A program made the translations under genes and the position numbers. From assembly GCF_000093025.1 (NCBI RefSeq), contig NC_014207.1, positions 2,294,001 to 2,358,000 on the forward strand: a stretch of DNA of 64,000 bases. The letters are read 5' to 3'. The notes below the pieces were generated by a model. That model was given only the letters and a program-made list of their open reading frames with translations, made no database searches and had not been told where the DNA came from. This document shows, piece after piece, positions 8,198-18,646 of the stretch (positions within the stretch are counted from its first letter, which is position 1; each line of letters starts with the position of its first letter). Origin of the DNA: Methylotenera versatilis 301. GTDB taxonomy: Bacteria; Pseudomonadota; Gammaproteobacteria; Burkholderiales; Methylophilaceae.

Positions 8198-9739
8198 ATG
8201 AGCAGGAGAATGGGAGTGATCACCGTGGAACTATTAAGTGTAATCAGACGCTGGCATTTGCGTGATCAAATGTCGATTCGTGAGATTGCTAAAAGGACTG
8301 GCTTATCTCGCAACACCATCAAGAAATACCTGCGCAATGACATTGTTATCCCTCAATATATGGGGCAAGGACGTGTCAGCAAATTAAGTCCCTATCTAGA
8401 CAAGCTGCAGCAATGGCTTAAAACCGAATCCAATCGCGGGCGTAAAGAACGGCGTAGCGTAAAGCAGCTCTATCATGACTTAGTCAAGCTGGGTTACCTT
8501 GGTTCTTATGACCGCGTGGTCGCCTATGCCAAGCAATGGCGACTGCAGCAACAGCAACTGGCTGGCACCATCGGTCGCGGTGCTTTCATTCCTCTGACAT
8601 TCGCCCCTGGTGAAGCCTTTCAGTTCGATTGGAGCGAGGACTGGGCTATCATCGGCAACGAGCGCACGAAACTACAGGTTGCCCATTTCAAACTTGCTCA
8701 CAGTCGCGCCTTTTACTTGCGGGCTTATCCACTACAAACCCATGAGATGTTGTTCGATGCACATCATCGCGCATTCTTATGCTTAGGTGGCGTTCCTAAG
8801 CGCGGCATCTACGACAACATGCGCACTGCAATTGATAAGGTTGGCCGTGGTAAACAACGCACCGTGAATGCAAGGTTTAAAGCCATGACCAGTCATTACC
8901 TGTTTGAAGCTGAGTTCTGCAATCCAGCCTCTGGTTGGGAGAAAGGCCAAGTTGAGAAGAATGTGCAGGATGCACGACATCGGCTGTGGCATCAAGCGCC
9001 ACCATTTGCCAGTTTGGAAACGCTGAACGATTGGCTGACCGAAAGCTGTATGGCCTTATGGCAGCAAATCACCCATCCGGAAGATAGACAACAAACCATT
9101 GCAGATGTTTGGGAATTGGAGCGCCAGATGCTAATGCCCGTGCCTCAATCCTTTGATGGCTTTGTGGAGTACACCAAGCGTGTCACACCAACTTGCTTAG
9201 TCAACTTTGAACGAAATCGTTACAGTGTGCCAGCCTCTTTTGCTAATCGACATGTGAGTTTACGTGTCTATGCAGATCACTTAACCATGGTGTCAGAAAT
9301 GGCTGTCATTGCTGAACACAAACGCATCATCAATCGTCATCATCGCAGTAGCGTGACGTGTTATGAATGGCAGCACTACTTGAGTGTATTGCAGCGTAAA
9401 CCTGGTGCCTTACGTAATGGCGCACCATTTACGGCATTGCCTGAGGCATTCAAGCAACTGCAAACCAAGTTATTAAAAAGAGCTGGAGGTGACAGAGAGA
9501 TGGTCGAAGTACTGTCGCTGGTATTGCATTATGATCAGGCACAAGTACTCGCTGCGATTGAAGAGTCATTGGCATTAGGCGTAGCGTCTAAACCGAACAT
9601 CCTTAATATATTAAGGCGAATGATCAGTCCTGCGCCGCCGCCATTAGCAGATACGCCGCAACGTTTGTCATTGAATGAAGAGCCTATCGCAAATGTTGAA
9701 CGTTACGATGGCTTAAGGGAGGTGCGTCATGCAGCATGA
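8198..9739 (+). CDS. istA: IS21 transposase IstA
   Basis: This 513-residue transposase has an N-terminal helix-turn-helix ([21 protein letters not shown]). A DDE integrase core follows with [14 protein letters not shown], the GIYDNMRTA region and the [15 protein letters not shown] segment. A C-terminal Mu-type domain includes [14 protein letters not shown]. It is full length and unbroken, so it is probably active together with IstB, which overlaps its last 11 bases. The start could be ATG 8198 or ATG 8210. Confidence 0.93.
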   Translation: MSRRMGVITVELLSVIRRWHLRDQMSIREIAKRTGLSRNTIKKYLRNDIVIPQYMGQGRVSKLSPYLDKLQQWLKTESNRGRKERRSVKQLYHDLVKLGYLGSYDRVVAYAKQWRLQQQQLAGTIGRGAFIPLTFAPGEAFQFDWSEDWAIIGNERTKLQVAHFKLAHSRAFYLRAYPLQTHEMLFDAHHRAFLCLGGVPKRGIYDNMRTAIDKVGRGKQRTVNARFKAMTSHYLFEAEFCNPASGWEKGQVEKNVQDARHRLWHQAPPFASLETLNDWLTESCMALWQQITHPEDRQQTIADVWELERQMLMPVPQSFDGFVEYTKRVTPTCLVNFERNRYSVPASFANRHVSLRVYADHLTMVSEMAVIAEHKRIINRHHRSSVTCYEWQHYLSVLQRKPGALRNGAPFTALPEAFKQLQTKLLKRAGGDREMVEVLSLVLHYDQAQVLAAIEESLALGVASKPNILNILRRMISPAPPPLADTPQRLSLNEEPIANVERYDGLREVRHAA

Positions 9740-10502
9740 GGTGATGATGACCACTTTAAAAGGATTAAAGCTGTATGGCATGGCACAAGCGGCAGATGAG
9801 CTTCATCAACAAGGCGTACCTAGCTACGAATCAGCCCAACTCATATTAGGCAGCCTGTTAAAAGCTGAAATAGCAGAACGAGAGATACGTTCAATTAACT
9901 ATCAAGTCAAGATTGCGAAGTTTCCAGTCTATCGTGACCTGACTGGTTTTGATTTTAGCCAGAGTTCAGCAAACGAACCTTTAATTAAGCAATTGCACCG
10001 GTGTGCCTTTACTGAAGATGCGCAGAATGTGGTACTGATTGGAGGACCTGGTACAGGTAAAACCCACTTAGCTACAGCCATTGGTGTTCAAGCGATTGAG
10101 CATCATCTAAAACGTGTACGTTTCTTCTCTACGATTGAATTGGTCAACACATTAGAGTTAGAGAAGGCTGCTGGCAAACAAGGACAATTGGCGTTTAGGC
10201 TGATGTATGTAGATCTAGTAATTTTAGATGAACTGGGATATTTACCATTCAGCCAAGCAGGTGGTGCTTTGTTGTTTCATCTACTGAGTAAGTTGTATGA
10301 ACATACCAGCGTCATTATCACGACTAATTTAGGCTTTGCTGAATGGGGTAATGTCTTTGGAGATCAAAAGATGACAACGGCATTATTAGATCGCTTAACG
10401 CATCGATGCCATATTGTTGAAACAGGCAATGATAGCTTCCGCTATAAACACAGTACTGCACACAGTCAAAAGGAGAGAGACATCAAGATACCAACCCAAT
10501 AA
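9729..10502 (+). CDS. istB: IS21 helper ATPase IstB
   Basis: This 257-residue AAA+ ATPase related to DnaC carries a Walker A ([11 protein letters not shown], residues ~103-113) and a Walker B ([12 protein letters not shown]). It would load onto target DNA and activate IstA. The start overlaps istA by 11 bases, the usual arrangement in this family. It appears intact. Confidence 0.93.
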   Translation: MQHEVMMTTLKGLKLYGMAQAADELHQQGVPSYESAQLILGSLLKAEIAEREIRSINYQVKIAKFPVYRDLTGFDFSQSSANEPLIKQLHRCAFTEDAQNVVLIGGPGTGKTHLATAIGVQAIEHHLKRVRFFSTIELVNTLELEKAAGKQGQLAFRLMYVDLVILDELGYLPFSQAGGALLFHLLSKLYEHTSVIITTNLGFAEWGNVFGDQKMTTALLDRLTHRCHIVETGNDSFRYKHSTAHSQKERDIKIPTQ

Positions 10503-10550
10503 ATTTATGCTAAATTAACAGCTAAGGGTGGGTCAATTTTAAATGCAATT

Positions 10551-10579
10551 GGTGGGTCAGTTATTAATGCAATTCAACA
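10551..10579 (-). repeat. IS21 right terminal inverted repeat
   Basis: It ends TGCAATTCAACA, complementary to the left end, and begins GGTGGGTCA. A second internal unit (GGTGGGTCAATT...ATGCAATT) lies at about 10526-10550. Confidence 0.9.
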
Positions 10580-11094
10580 ACTTTATCTGGAATAGTCTCA
10601 TTAACGCGGATGCCAGTGATTTGCCCCACTACATCATTGAGGCTTTCAAGATGCTGTACGTTGAGCGTCGTGTATACATCGATGCCCACTGACAATAATT
10701 CTTCTATATCTTGCCACCGTTTAGGATGGCGTGAACCCTCTACATTTGAGTGTGCAAGTTCATCGACTAAAATGAGTCTAGGTTTACGCAAAAGCGCTGC
10801 ATCAAGATCAAATTCACTTAACTCGCGACCACGATACTCAAGCTTTTTGAGTGGCAAGACATCCAAACCAGATATTTGTGACGCTGTCTCATTGCGACCA
10901 TGCGTTTCAACAATACCGACAATGACATCCACACCCTGCAGACGGAGGCTACGTGCAGCAGCCAACATCGCAAATGTTTTACCAACGCCAGCACAAGCGC
11001 CAAAAAATATCTTTAAGCGGCCGTTTTTTTGTTTTTCGGCCTCTTTATTGATTTTGTCCAGCAACTGATCTGGATCGGGACGAGTATCAACCAT
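10580..11094 (-). pseudogene. kdpD: kdpD truncated by IS21 (N-terminal KdpD domain only)
   Basis: The first ~171 residues match the KdpD sensor-kinase N-terminal domain, with PDPDQLLDKINKEA, the Walker-A-like GACAGVGKTFAML, GIVETHGRNET and VDELAHSN. The frame then runs into the IS21 end, gains three foreign residues (ELH) and stops at 10564. The USP-like, membrane, GAF and histidine kinase domains, which are about four fifths of the protein, are missing. No kdpE is present on the other side of the element. The fragment follows kdpC at normal operon distance. It could still be translated as a short ATP-binding protein, but it cannot signal as a kinase. Confidence 0.92.
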
Positions 11095-11173
11095 AGTTAA
11101 GGATTATATGTTAGTTGTAGAAGATGCTGTAAATGCATAAGTGTTGAACCTTTCATTTAGCTACAAAGGTTAT

Positions 11174-11785
11174 TCAGACTGATGATTTATCTGACTTTTT
11201 CGCAGCATTTTTGTCCAGAGCCATATTAAGCTTTAACACATTTACGCGTGGCTCACCTAGAACACCCCATTGGCGTCCTTCTGTATTGTCATCAATCAAT
11301 GCTTGTACACTGGTAACGCTTAACCCTCTCTCTTTTGCGACTCGTGATGCTTGATACGCGGCCGCTGCGGGACTAATGTGCGGATCTAAACCACTCGCAG
11401 AAGCGGTCACTAAATCGACGGGTACTGGAAGAGCATTATTTGGATTAGCTGCTTTCAATGCACTTACTCTACTTTTAACAGCGTCTGCCAATGCTGGATT
11501 TAATGGTCCTTGGTTTGAGCCAGAGGAAGCCGTAGCATTATTAGGATATGGCCCTGTGGCTGAAGGACGTCCCCAAAAATATTTGGCCTCAGTAAAGTTT
11601 TGTCCAATTAATGATGAGCCAATAAGCTTACCTTCACTTTCAATTAATGAGCCATTCGCTTGTTGTGGTAATAGCCATTTTCCTAATACTGTGGTGGCTA
11701 ACGGATAAGCTATGCCAGTAATAATGCTGAGTAAAATGAAAAGCACTACAGCAGGTCTCAATGATTGTTTTAATAGGAGTTTCAT
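11174..11785 (-). CDS. kdpC: Potassium-transporting ATPase subunit KdpC
   Basis: This 203-residue protein has one N-terminal membrane helix ([21 protein letters not shown]) and a periplasmic domain with [16 protein letters not shown] and [15 protein letters not shown], both standard in KdpC. KdpC stabilises the KdpFABC complex and raises its affinity. It lies nine bases after kdpB. The operon order F-A-B-C is conserved. Confidence 0.95.
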   Translation of the reverse strand: MKLLLKQSLRPAVVLFILLSIITGIAYPLATTVLGKWLLPQQANGSLIESEGKLIGSSLIGQNFTEAKYFWGRPSATGPYPNNATASSGSNQGPLNPALADAVKSRVSALKAANPNNALPVPVDLVTASASGLDPHISPAAAAYQASRVAKERGLSVTSVQALIDDNTEGRQWGVLGEPRVNVLKLNMALDKNAAKKSDKSSV

Positions 11786-11794
11786 AATGTATCC

Positions 11795-13879
11795 TTAAGC
11801 AAATCCAACAATTGTAAGTACGACATCAATGATTTTGATGCCAATGAAAGGTACGACCAAGCCGCCTAGGCCATAAATCAACAAGTTTCTGCGTAATAGT
11901 TGCTGAGCGCCAACAGCTCTGTAAGGTACACCTTTTAAAGCAAGAGGAATTAAGAAGATAATGATCAGTGCATTAAAAATAACCGCTGACAGAATCGCTG
12001 AATTTGGACTCGACAAATGCATAATATTCAGCGTATTCAGTTGTGGGTATGTACTGGCAAATGCAGCTGGAATGATGGCAAAATACTTGGCAACATCATT
12101 GGCGATACTAAATGTGGTGAGTGAACCGCGCGTCATCAACATTTGTTTACCGATTTCAACGATTTCAATCAGCTTGGTTGGATTGGAATCTAAATCCACC
12201 ATATTCCCCGCTTCTTTTGCTGCTTGCGTGCCAGTATTCATGGCAACAGCAACGTCTGCCTGCGCAAGTGCTGGCGCGTCGTTTGTGCCATCACCTGTCA
12301 TAGCGACAAGCTTTCCCTCTGCTTGATGATCACGAATTAGTTTCAATTTAGCTTCTGGGGTGGCTTCCGCTAAAAAGTCATCTACACCTGCTTCTGCAGC
12401 AATAGCGGCAGCAGTTAGACGATTATCGCCAGTAATCATAATGGTTTGAATGCCCATATTGCGTAACTCAGCAAAGCGCTCTTTGATACCGCCTTTTACA
12501 ATATCCTTGAGTTCCACTACGCCTAGCACCACATTTCCATCAGACACCACCAATGGAGTGCTACCACGACGCGCAACATCATCTACTTTATGTGAAATGT
12601 CAGCTGAGAATGTCCCACCTAAAGCTTCGACATGTAGTTTGATTGCGCTTGCAGCACCTTTACGTATTTGACGAATTTGATTATCAGCACCTTGTAAATT
12701 GACGCCACTCATTCTGGTTTGTGCTGAAAATTGCACGAACGTAGCACCTAAGGAATGAATATCACGTTCACGAATATTGAAGCGGTTCTTTGCTAATATC
12801 ACGATACTGCGGCCTTCTGGCGTTTCATCCGCCAAAGAAGCAAGCTGAACGGCATCGGCTAATGCATTTTCAGTAATACCCACTGCTGGAATAAAGGCTG
12901 AAGCCTGACGATTACCCAAAGTGATTGTACCTGTTTTGTCGAGCAACAATACGTTAACATCGCCTGCAGCCTCTACTGCACGACCTGAAGTAGCAATTAC
13001 GTTAGCCTGCATCATGCGGCTCATCCCTGCAACGCCAATGGCTGAGAGTAGTCCAGCAATAGTTGTAGGAATTAGACAGACCAATAAAGATACAAGTACG
13101 GTAATACTAGGTGCAGCACCAGCGCCAGCTGCACTAACACTAAATATTGAAAAAGGGAGCAAGCTAACAGTAACCAATAGAAATACAATGGTCAGAGCAA
13201 CCAATAAAATCGTCAGCGCAATTTCATTAGGTGTTTTTTGACGTTTCGCGCCTTCTACCATGGCAATCATGCGGTCCAGAAATGCCTCACCAGGATTGAC
13301 GCTTACCCTGACAACTATCCAATCAGATAATACTTGTGTACCGCCAGTAACGGCGCTGAAATCACCGCCTGACTCGCGGATGACTGGCGCAGACTCTCCT
13401 GTAATTGCAGCTTCGTTAACTGATGCGATACCATCAATGACTTCACCATCGGCTGGAATCATATCCCCAGCCTCTATCAATAGTATGTCGCCTTTGCGTA
13501 AGCTATTGCTGTCTGTAAGTGTCACCGCAGAATCCCGTGCTTCACCCTGCAACTTTTTAGCGACTACATTCTTTTTCGAGCTTCTTAAGCTGGCTGCTTG
13601 AGCTTTACTGCGACCCTCTGCTATGGCTTCTGCGAAATTAGCAAATAACACTGTGAACCATAACCATAAGGTCACTAACGCAATAAATCCAACTGGAGCA
13701 TCTCCCTTGTAGAGTAACGCTTGCAACATTAATAAGGTGGTAAGAATGCTGCCCAGATATACTACAAACATCACTGGGTTGCGCCACTGAGTTTGTGGTG
13801 ATAGTTTTTTAAATGAATCTGCAATGGCTGGCTTAACTAGCGCAGGATCAAACATTGATTGCATACTTAGTTTTGACAT
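11795..13879 (-). CDS. kdpB: Potassium-transporting P-type ATPase subunit KdpB
   Basis: This 694-residue P1a-type ATPase is the energising subunit of the Kdp pump. It has the phosphorylation motif DKTGT (Asp 314), the actuator loop TGES (160-163, whose serine corresponds to the inhibitory phosphoserine studied in E. coli) and the hinge motif [13 protein letters not shown]. Membrane helices lie near 35-80, 220-280 and 600-690. It is full length with no lesions. It is located between kdpA and kdpC on the minus strand. Confidence 0.97.
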   Translation of the reverse strand: MSKLSMQSMFDPALVKPAIADSFKKLSPQTQWRNPVMFVVYLGSILTTLLMLQALLYKGDAPVGFIALVTLWLWFTVLFANFAEAIAEGRSKAQAASLRSSKKNVVAKKLQGEARDSAVTLTDSNSLRKGDILLIEAGDMIPADGEVIDGIASVNEAAITGESAPVIRESGGDFSAVTGGTQVLSDWIVVRVSVNPGEAFLDRMIAMVEGAKRQKTPNEIALTILLVALTIVFLLVTVSLLPFSIFSVSAAGAGAAPSITVLVSLLVCLIPTTIAGLLSAIGVAGMSRMMQANVIATSGRAVEAAGDVNVLLLDKTGTITLGNRQASAFIPAVGITENALADAVQLASLADETPEGRSIVILAKNRFNIRERDIHSLGATFVQFSAQTRMSGVNLQGADNQIRQIRKGAASAIKLHVEALGGTFSADISHKVDDVARRGSTPLVVSDGNVVLGVVELKDIVKGGIKERFAELRNMGIQTIMITGDNRLTAAAIAAEAGVDDFLAEATPEAKLKLIRDHQAEGKLVAMTGDGTNDAPALAQADVAVAMNTGTQAAKEAGNMVDLDSNPTKLIEIVEIGKQMLMTRGSLTTFSIANDVAKYFAIIPAAFASTYPQLNTLNIMHLSSPNSAILSAVIFNALIIIFLIPLALKGVPYRAVGAQQLLRRNLLIYGLGGLVVPFIGIKIIDVVLTIVGFA

Positions 13880-13913
13880 ATATTTTTCCTAATATTCATA
13901 TTGCACTAAATAC

Positions 13914-15686
13914 TTAATGAGTAGCGGTCATGAGCAACTGCTCAATAACAGGACCAAGTGCTATTGCCGGAACGTAGGTCAGCGCACCCACCAAGATCAC
14001 TGCACCTATAAGCAGCGTTATAAATAGCGGCCCGTGAGTTGGCATAGTGCCTAAGCTTACTGGGATACGTTTTTTAGCGGCCATAGACCCTGCGATGGCT
14101 AATACTGGCAAGATAATGCCAAAGCGACCCAAAAACATGGCAAACGCAAGCAGCGTGTTATAAAACGGCGTATTAGCAGATAACCCTGCGAAAGCACTAC
14201 CGTTGTTATTAGCCGCAGATGAAAGTGCGTACAAGATCTCGCTAAATCCGTGAGCGCCAGGGTTGGCGATACCAGCCTTACCAGGATCAGCAACGACTGC
14301 GATAGCCGTGCCAACAAGTACAATTAATGGTGTGACTAAAATAATGAGTGCCGTCATTTTCATATCGAATATCTCGATTTTTTTACCCAAATACTCAGGC
14401 GTGCGACCAATCATTAACCCTGCAATAAACACTGCAAGTACCGCATAAATCAGCATGGTGTAGAGCCCAGAACCAACGCCACCAAAGATAACTTCACCTA
14501 ACTGCATGAGCCACATAGGCACTAAGCCGCCCAATGGAGTTAGAGAGTCATGCATTGCGTTCACGGCACCACATGACGCTGCAGTAGTAATAGTGGTAAA
14601 TAATGCAGATGAGACGATACCAAAGCGCGTTTCCTTACCTTCCATATTGCCGCCAGATTGCAAGACGCTGACAGTCTGGTCTGCACCACTGGCAGTTAAT
14701 ACTGGATTGCCGGCTTGTTCTGCCCAAATAGCAACGCCAGCCATTAATACAAACACTATCGCCATAGCAGAAAATACTGCCCAGCCCTGCCTTCTATCAC
14801 CTACCATCAAGCCAAAAGTAAAACATAAACCTGCAGGGACAATAAATATGGCAAGCATCTGTAAAAAATTGGAGAGCGGCGTAGGATTTTCATAAGGGTG
14901 AGCCGAATTGGCGTTAAAAAATCCGCCGCCATTGGTACCAATCATCTTAATGGCTTCCTGTGAAGCGACAGGACCCATGGCTAATGTTTGAGTAGAAGTA
15001 ACCTCTGTTGTTTGTTTACCTGCTGAATCAGTCACGGAATAAGTCGTGGGTTGTAGGGTTGTCACTTCTTTATATGCGTCAAAATTTTGAATGACGCCTT
15101 GACCCATGAGTGCAATTGCAAAGATGAACGACAACGGCAAAAGGATATACAAAGTTGAACGGGTAATATCGACCCAAAAATTACCTATAGTCTGCACTGT
15201 GTGACGTGCAAAACCGCGAATCAGGGCAATCACTACGGCAATGCCAGTAGCTGCAGATAGAAAATTCTGAACGGTGAGCGCTAACATCTGTGTGAGGTAA
15301 CTCATTGTTGACTCACCAGAGTAGCCTTGCCAATTGGTATTTGTCACAAAACTAATGGCAGTGTTGAGAGATGAATCCACGCTGACTGCGGGGAAACTCT
15401 GTGGATTAAGGGGTAGCCAAACTTGCAAACGCTGTAAAACATAAACAAAAACGATGCCAATAACATTAAACAACAACAACGCCACTGCATAATGTTTCCA
15501 GCCCATTTCAGTCTCAGGTTTGATACCTAAAGCACGATAAATAATTCGTTCAATTGGCCCACCTAGCTTATTGGCGATTACAGACTCGCCATTCATCACC
15601 TTGGCTATCCATAGCCCCATTGGTTTAGTTAAAAGCAAAAGTACCGTTAGATATAAACCAACTTGTATAAAAGTATTAGAGAGCAT
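13914..15686 (-). CDS. kdpA: Potassium-transporting ATPase subunit KdpA
   Basis: This 590-residue potassium channel-like subunit has about ten membrane segments. Recognisable filter and loop regions include [31 protein letters not shown] and [14 protein letters not shown]. It selects K+ and passes it to KdpB. Its ATG overlaps the kdpF stop (ATGA), so translation is coupled. Confidence 0.97.
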   Translation of the reverse strand: MLSNTFIQVGLYLTVLLLLTKPMGLWIAKVMNGESVIANKLGGPIERIIYRALGIKPETEMGWKHYAVALLLFNVIGIVFVYVLQRLQVWLPLNPQSFPAVSVDSSLNTAISFVTNTNWQGYSGESTMSYLTQMLALTVQNFLSAATGIAVVIALIRGFARHTVQTIGNFWVDITRSTLYILLPLSFIFAIALMGQGVIQNFDAYKEVTTLQPTTYSVTDSAGKQTTEVTSTQTLAMGPVASQEAIKMIGTNGGGFFNANSAHPYENPTPLSNFLQMLAIFIVPAGLCFTFGLMVGDRRQGWAVFSAMAIVFVLMAGVAIWAEQAGNPVLTASGADQTVSVLQSGGNMEGKETRFGIVSSALFTTITTAASCGAVNAMHDSLTPLGGLVPMWLMQLGEVIFGGVGSGLYTMLIYAVLAVFIAGLMIGRTPEYLGKKIEIFDMKMTALIILVTPLIVLVGTAIAVVADPGKAGIANPGAHGFSEILYALSSAANNNGSAFAGLSANTPFYNTLLAFAMFLGRFGIILPVLAIAGSMAAKKRIPVSLGTMPTHGPLFITLLIGAVILVGALTYVPAIALGPVIEQLLMTATH

Positions 15687-15775
15687 CAGAAATTCTCCGG
15701 TTTAATTAATACATAAAATAGATAAACCAAAACTAGTAGCGCCAAGAGGCCGCTTATTAATATCATTACATTCAT
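15686..15775 (-). CDS. kdpF: Potassium-transporting ATPase small subunit KdpF
   Basis: This 29-residue single-helix protein ([20 protein letters not shown] then YVLIKPENF) stabilises the Kdp complex. I chose ATG 15775 because the longer open frame upstream reads an unlikely hydrophilic sequence and overlaps another small ORF in a better frame. The stop overlaps the kdpA start, and its ATG overlaps the stop of the upstream small ORF. Confidence 0.88.
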   Translation of the reverse strand: MNVMILISGLLALLVLVYLFYVLIKPENF

Positions 15776-15864
15776 TTCCCACCTTCCCGATTGACTAGGA
15801 CGCAAATCAGCAAATAACATAGCAATAGATAAATACCTATCATGCCAACGCCAAGTAAATCCAT
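15772..15864 (-). CDS. Small membrane protein upstream of kdpF
   Basis: This is a 30-residue ORF (MDLLGVGMIGIYLLLCYLLI then [10 protein letters not shown]) in a different frame from the long shadow ORF here. It has one predicted transmembrane helix, a positive/polar C-terminus and a purine-rich GGTAAGAG box before its ATG. Its TGA overlaps the kdpF ATG, and kdpF overlaps kdpA the same way, so it reads as the first cistron of the operon. I do not recognise a family. It could be a second KdpF-like peptide or a coupling leader. Confidence 0.6.
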   Translation of the reverse strand: MDLLGVGMIGIYLLLCYLLICVLVNREGGK

Positions 15865-16138
15865 AGTCTCTTACCAATCAAATTAACTGAATTTGAATGG
15901 TAGGCTTAAGAAAGTAAAAATGTCGTAATGAAGTTGCCTATGAGTGTAAAGAAAGTGTAAAAATCAAATAGGTAAGCTGTTGTATGGACTGGTAGCTTGA
16001 GTAAAATAGATGTTGAGTAGAAAGATAATGTGAACTTTTGCTTCTGGCTAGGGCTGAAGTTGGGTTGCAAACCTTAGAGTATTCTTAGGACCAATAGCAG
16101 CTAATAATTTCTAGTGCTAGAATTGTCGTTTACTCTTA

Positions 16139-16183
16139 GTGCTTGGACGACCAAGCATCTGATTTTCTCATGGGACGACCCAA
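16139..16183 (+). ncRNA. Guanidine-II (mini-ykkC) riboswitch
   Basis: Two small hairpins with identical ACGA loops precede sugE: TGCTTGG-ACGA-CCAAGCA (16140-16157) and TGGG-ACGA-CCCA (16171-16182), separated by 13 bases. Paired stem-loops with conserved ACGR loops are the defining structure of the mini-ykkC class, which binds guanidine and frees the ribosome-binding site. Here an AAAGG box at 16188-16192 follows the second hairpin directly. The downstream gene, a Gdx/SugE exporter, is the classic target. Confidence 0.9.
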
Positions 16184-16200
16184 TTCGAAAGGTACTTAAG

Positions 16201-16521
16201 ATGAATTGGATTACTCTCGTAATAGCAGGAATGTTAGAAGTTGTTTGGGCGGTTGGTTTGAAGTACACCAATGGTTTCTCTAGGCTTTGGCCAACTGTTG
16301 GTACAGTCTTGGCAATCATGACCAGTATTTGGTTGCTTGCAATAGCTATGAAATCTTTACCAGTTGGCACTGCATACGCAATATGGGTAGGAATAGGTGC
16401 AGTTGGTACTGCAATAGCCGGAATTGTTTTATTTGGTGAGTCCGCCAATATAGGTCGAATCTTAAGTTTGGTACTTATCATTGTCGGAATCGTTGGGCTA
16501 AAACTATCAACTGCTTCCTAG
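16201..16521 (+). CDS. sugE: SMR family guanidinium exporter SugE/Gdx
   Basis: This 106-residue protein has four membrane helices and the SMR signature ([20 protein letters not shown], with the essential Glu in helix 1, then [17 protein letters not shown]). Members of the Gdx subtype export guanidinium with proton exchange. The guanidine-II riboswitch directly upstream strongly supports Gdx function rather than multidrug export. The start is ATG 16201; an in-frame extension upstream runs through the riboswitch. Confidence 0.93.
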   Translation: MNWITLVIAGMLEVVWAVGLKYTNGFSRLWPTVGTVLAIMTSIWLLAIAMKSLPVGTAYAIWVGIGAVGTAIAGIVLFGESANIGRILSLVLIIVGIVGLKLSTAS

Positions 16522-16898
16522 TTTTTAGCTTAAATGTCCGCTTTGAAGCCAAAAACTCAATCTTTAATTTTCTAATACCCTTAAGCCTGAGATTGCTATT
16601 GGCATGACAAAATAATTGTAGTACTTCAAAGCGGATACTCAAAACCTTCACTAACGACCCATTGCAGTCATTCATTCGAGCTATCACAGGCCTGTGAATT
16701 TATTGCTCAGCGACAGGTGCTAATGGTCTACACTTTAAAGGTCGGGACTCAATTTTAACTTTATCTGACAAAGCCTCTGTGTTGAAATATTCAATGGATT
16801 CAAAAGGTCGTTTCGGTTCTGCTAAGTCGTTAAATTAGAAAAGAGGGCAAACTTATTAGCTTGCCCTTTTTTGCTAACTAAAGTTTACAGATTATTGG
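16522..16898. other. Intergenic region with a long-range 12-bp inverted repeat
   Basis: There is no convincing gene. A perfect 12-base inverted repeat TCCGCTTTGAAG (16537-16548) and CTTCAAAGCGGA (16624-16635) brackets a 75-base AT-rich segment. This may be a decayed small repeat element or a structured 3' end of sugE. Similar AAGCGGA strings occur at 1498-1504, beside the IS110 right end, and at 19216-19222. The degP terminator lies at the far end. Confidence 0.5.
16839..16873 (-). terminator. Terminator of the degP-like gene
   Basis: A stem of AGGGCAA and TTGCCCT with flanking A and T runs lies 25 bases past the stop of the minus-strand protease gene. The T-rich tail on both strands means it could be bidirectional. 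Confidence 0.65.
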
Positions 16899-18368
16899 CT
16901 AACTAATTTTTACTGGGACAAATATCTTTCTATCACCATGCATGATAAGTAAAGCTATCTGTCCATGAGTGTTACTAATTAAATTACTTAATTGATTAGC
17001 GCTATCAATTTTTTCACCTCCAGCAGACAAAATAATGTCACCTTGGCGAATCCCAGCTCTTGCTGCAGAGCCTTCAGAAACATCTTCTACAATCAGGCCG
17101 CTAGAAGTCTTTGCTGCTTTTCTCTCCTCATCAGTGAGTGGTCGAACTATCAGGCCAAGCTTCCCTTTGCTTAATGAACTATGCATAACACTTGTGTCTG
17201 CGGTTTTTAATTCGCCTACATCAACGTTAGTTACTTTGGTCTTTTTGTTATGCCAGACTTCTAATTGCGCTTTAGAACCTGGGGTGGTTTCTGCGACTAA
17301 CGGGGGTAATTCTTCAGAATGCTCTAGAGACCTACCATTGAACTTAAGAATAATATCCCCCACTTCAATACCGGCTTTCTCAGCAGGGCTGTCTTTTTTG
17401 ACTTCGCTGACCAAAGCACCAGTTAGTTTATCTAGACCAAATGAAGCAGCTAACTCTTGTGTAATGGGTTGTATGGTTAAACCCAATTGACCACGACTCA
17501 CTTTACCACTCTCTAGAATCTGCTTTTCTACATGCATCGCTATATCTATAGGAATTGCAAAGGAAAGTCCTTCTGAACCGCCGCTTTTACTATAAATTTG
17601 CGAATTAATACCAATTACCTCACCTTGTAGATTGAATAATGGACCACCTGAATTTCCTGGATTTATAGCTACATCAGTTTGTAAAAATGGCACATACCCT
17701 TCATCAGGTAATGAACGAGACTTAGCTGACACGATGCCAGCTGTTACACTGTTTTCAAAACCAAATGGTGATCCAATTGCAAGTACCCATTCTCCAACAC
17801 GTGCTTTTTGTGGATTACCAATTTTTACAGTAGGCAAATTGTTTGCATCAATCTTCAAAATAGCGACATCGGATGCTTTATCTAAGCCCACGACTTTAGC
17901 CTTAAACTCACGCTTATCTGTTAGCTTCACAGTTACTTCATTAGCTTCTGATACGACATGTGCATTTGTCAGAATCACACCATCAGATTTAACGATAAAG
18001 CCTGAGCCTAAGGCTTTCATCTGACTATCACCTTCTGGAGCATCTGGCTGGAACCGATGAAAAAATTCGTAAAATGGATCATCAGGGTTTATCTCTGGAA
18101 TAACACTTAAATTAGAAAAACCAGTTTTTAATGTCCCGGAAACACTAATATTGACGACAGCCGGACCTTGCTTTGTAACGATTTCAGAAAAGTCAGCTAT
18201 TGATGACAATGCTGTTCTGGGTTGATAAGTGCTATTTGGAATGGGCACTGTCGTTGCATTTGCTTCAGATATTTGTGTTGTGCCATGATAAGCATATCCA
18301 CTGGCAAATACCGATGCAATTAATGCAACAATACCTACTGCTTTTAATGATGATTGAGTCATTTTCAT
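16899..18368 (-). CDS. degP: Do/DegP-like periplasmic serine endoprotease
   Basis: This 489-residue HtrA-family protease has an N-terminal signal anchor (AVGIVALIASVFASGYAY). The trypsin-like domain has the triad His in LTNAHVV, Asp in ASDVAILK and Ser in NPGNSGGPL. Two PDZ domains follow, at about residues 295-385 (RGQLGLTIQPITQEL) and 400-489 (KGKLGLIVRPLTDEE). It degrades or refolds damaged envelope proteins. It could equally be named mucD/degQ. It is divergent from an hsp20 gene, so the 270-base gap between them probably carries stress-responsive promoters. Confidence 0.93.
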   Translation of the reverse strand: MKMTQSSLKAVGIVALIASVFASGYAYHGTTQISEANATTVPIPNSTYQPRTALSSIADFSEIVTKQGPAVVNISVSGTLKTGFSNLSVIPEINPDDPFYEFFHRFQPDAPEGDSQMKALGSGFIVKSDGVILTNAHVVSEANEVTVKLTDKREFKAKVVGLDKASDVAILKIDANNLPTVKIGNPQKARVGEWVLAIGSPFGFENSVTAGIVSAKSRSLPDEGYVPFLQTDVAINPGNSGGPLFNLQGEVIGINSQIYSKSGGSEGLSFAIPIDIAMHVEKQILESGKVSRGQLGLTIQPITQELAASFGLDKLTGALVSEVKKDSPAEKAGIEVGDIILKFNGRSLEHSEELPPLVAETTPGSKAQLEVWHNKKTKVTNVDVGELKTADTSVMHSSLSKGKLGLIVRPLTDEERKAAKTSSGLIVEDVSEGSAARAGIRQGDIILSAGGEKIDSANQLSNLISNTHGQIALLIMHGDRKIFVPVKIS

Positions 18369-18549
18369 TTTTAACCTCTTTAAAAATAATTAATCAAAAG
18401 TTAACTTGAACAGTGAAGCCTAAAGACGCTTTGGTTAATTTATAAATTAAAAAGTTCTATTAAAAATGTAATGAAATTGTAAAAAATACCTTTTACAAAT
18501 TATTCGAGATAACAATTTTTTTGTGTCTAAAAATTCGAATATTTGACCT

Positions 18550-18576
18550 CTTGAATTTAACCAAACAACCACTATT
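18550..18576 (+). promoter_or_regulatory. Possible heat-shock (sigma-32) promoter of hsp20
   Basis: CTTGAA (18550-18555) is followed after 13 bases by CCACTATT (18569-18576), compared with the sigma-32 consensus CTTGAAA-N11-16-CCCCATnT. The -35 match is good and the -10 match is partial. The leader to the start codon would be about 60 bases. Confidence 0.35.
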
Positions 18577-18646
18577 AAAATGCTATTGGCAGACAATTTT
18601 AATGCCATACAAATATTTTTAAATTTTCTTAATAAAAGGAGTGAAT

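Larger units (their letters stand above)
8111..10579 (+). mobile_element. Complete IS21-family insertion sequence
   Basis: The element is 2469 bp with istA and istB and ends TG...CA. The 29-base terminal inverted repeats match at 25 of 29 positions. Each end carries two tandem copies of a ~25-base unit containing ATTGCA and GACCCAC, the multiple transposase-binding sites typical of IS21. No target duplication is visible: the left flank ends GTATCT and the right flank begins ACTTTATC. The right end lies inside kdpD and the left end lies next to an unrelated gene, so a deletion or rearrangement accompanied or followed insertion. Confidence 0.92.

Noticed and set aside
1-10579. IS110 and IS21 as ends of a composite transposon
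   Set aside because: They belong to unrelated families with different transposases and cannot mobilise the segment between them together.
16478-16687. 69-codon minus-strand ORF after sugE
   Set aside because: It overlaps the sugE end and runs through the 12-bp inverted repeat. It has no ribosome-binding site or protein-like pattern.
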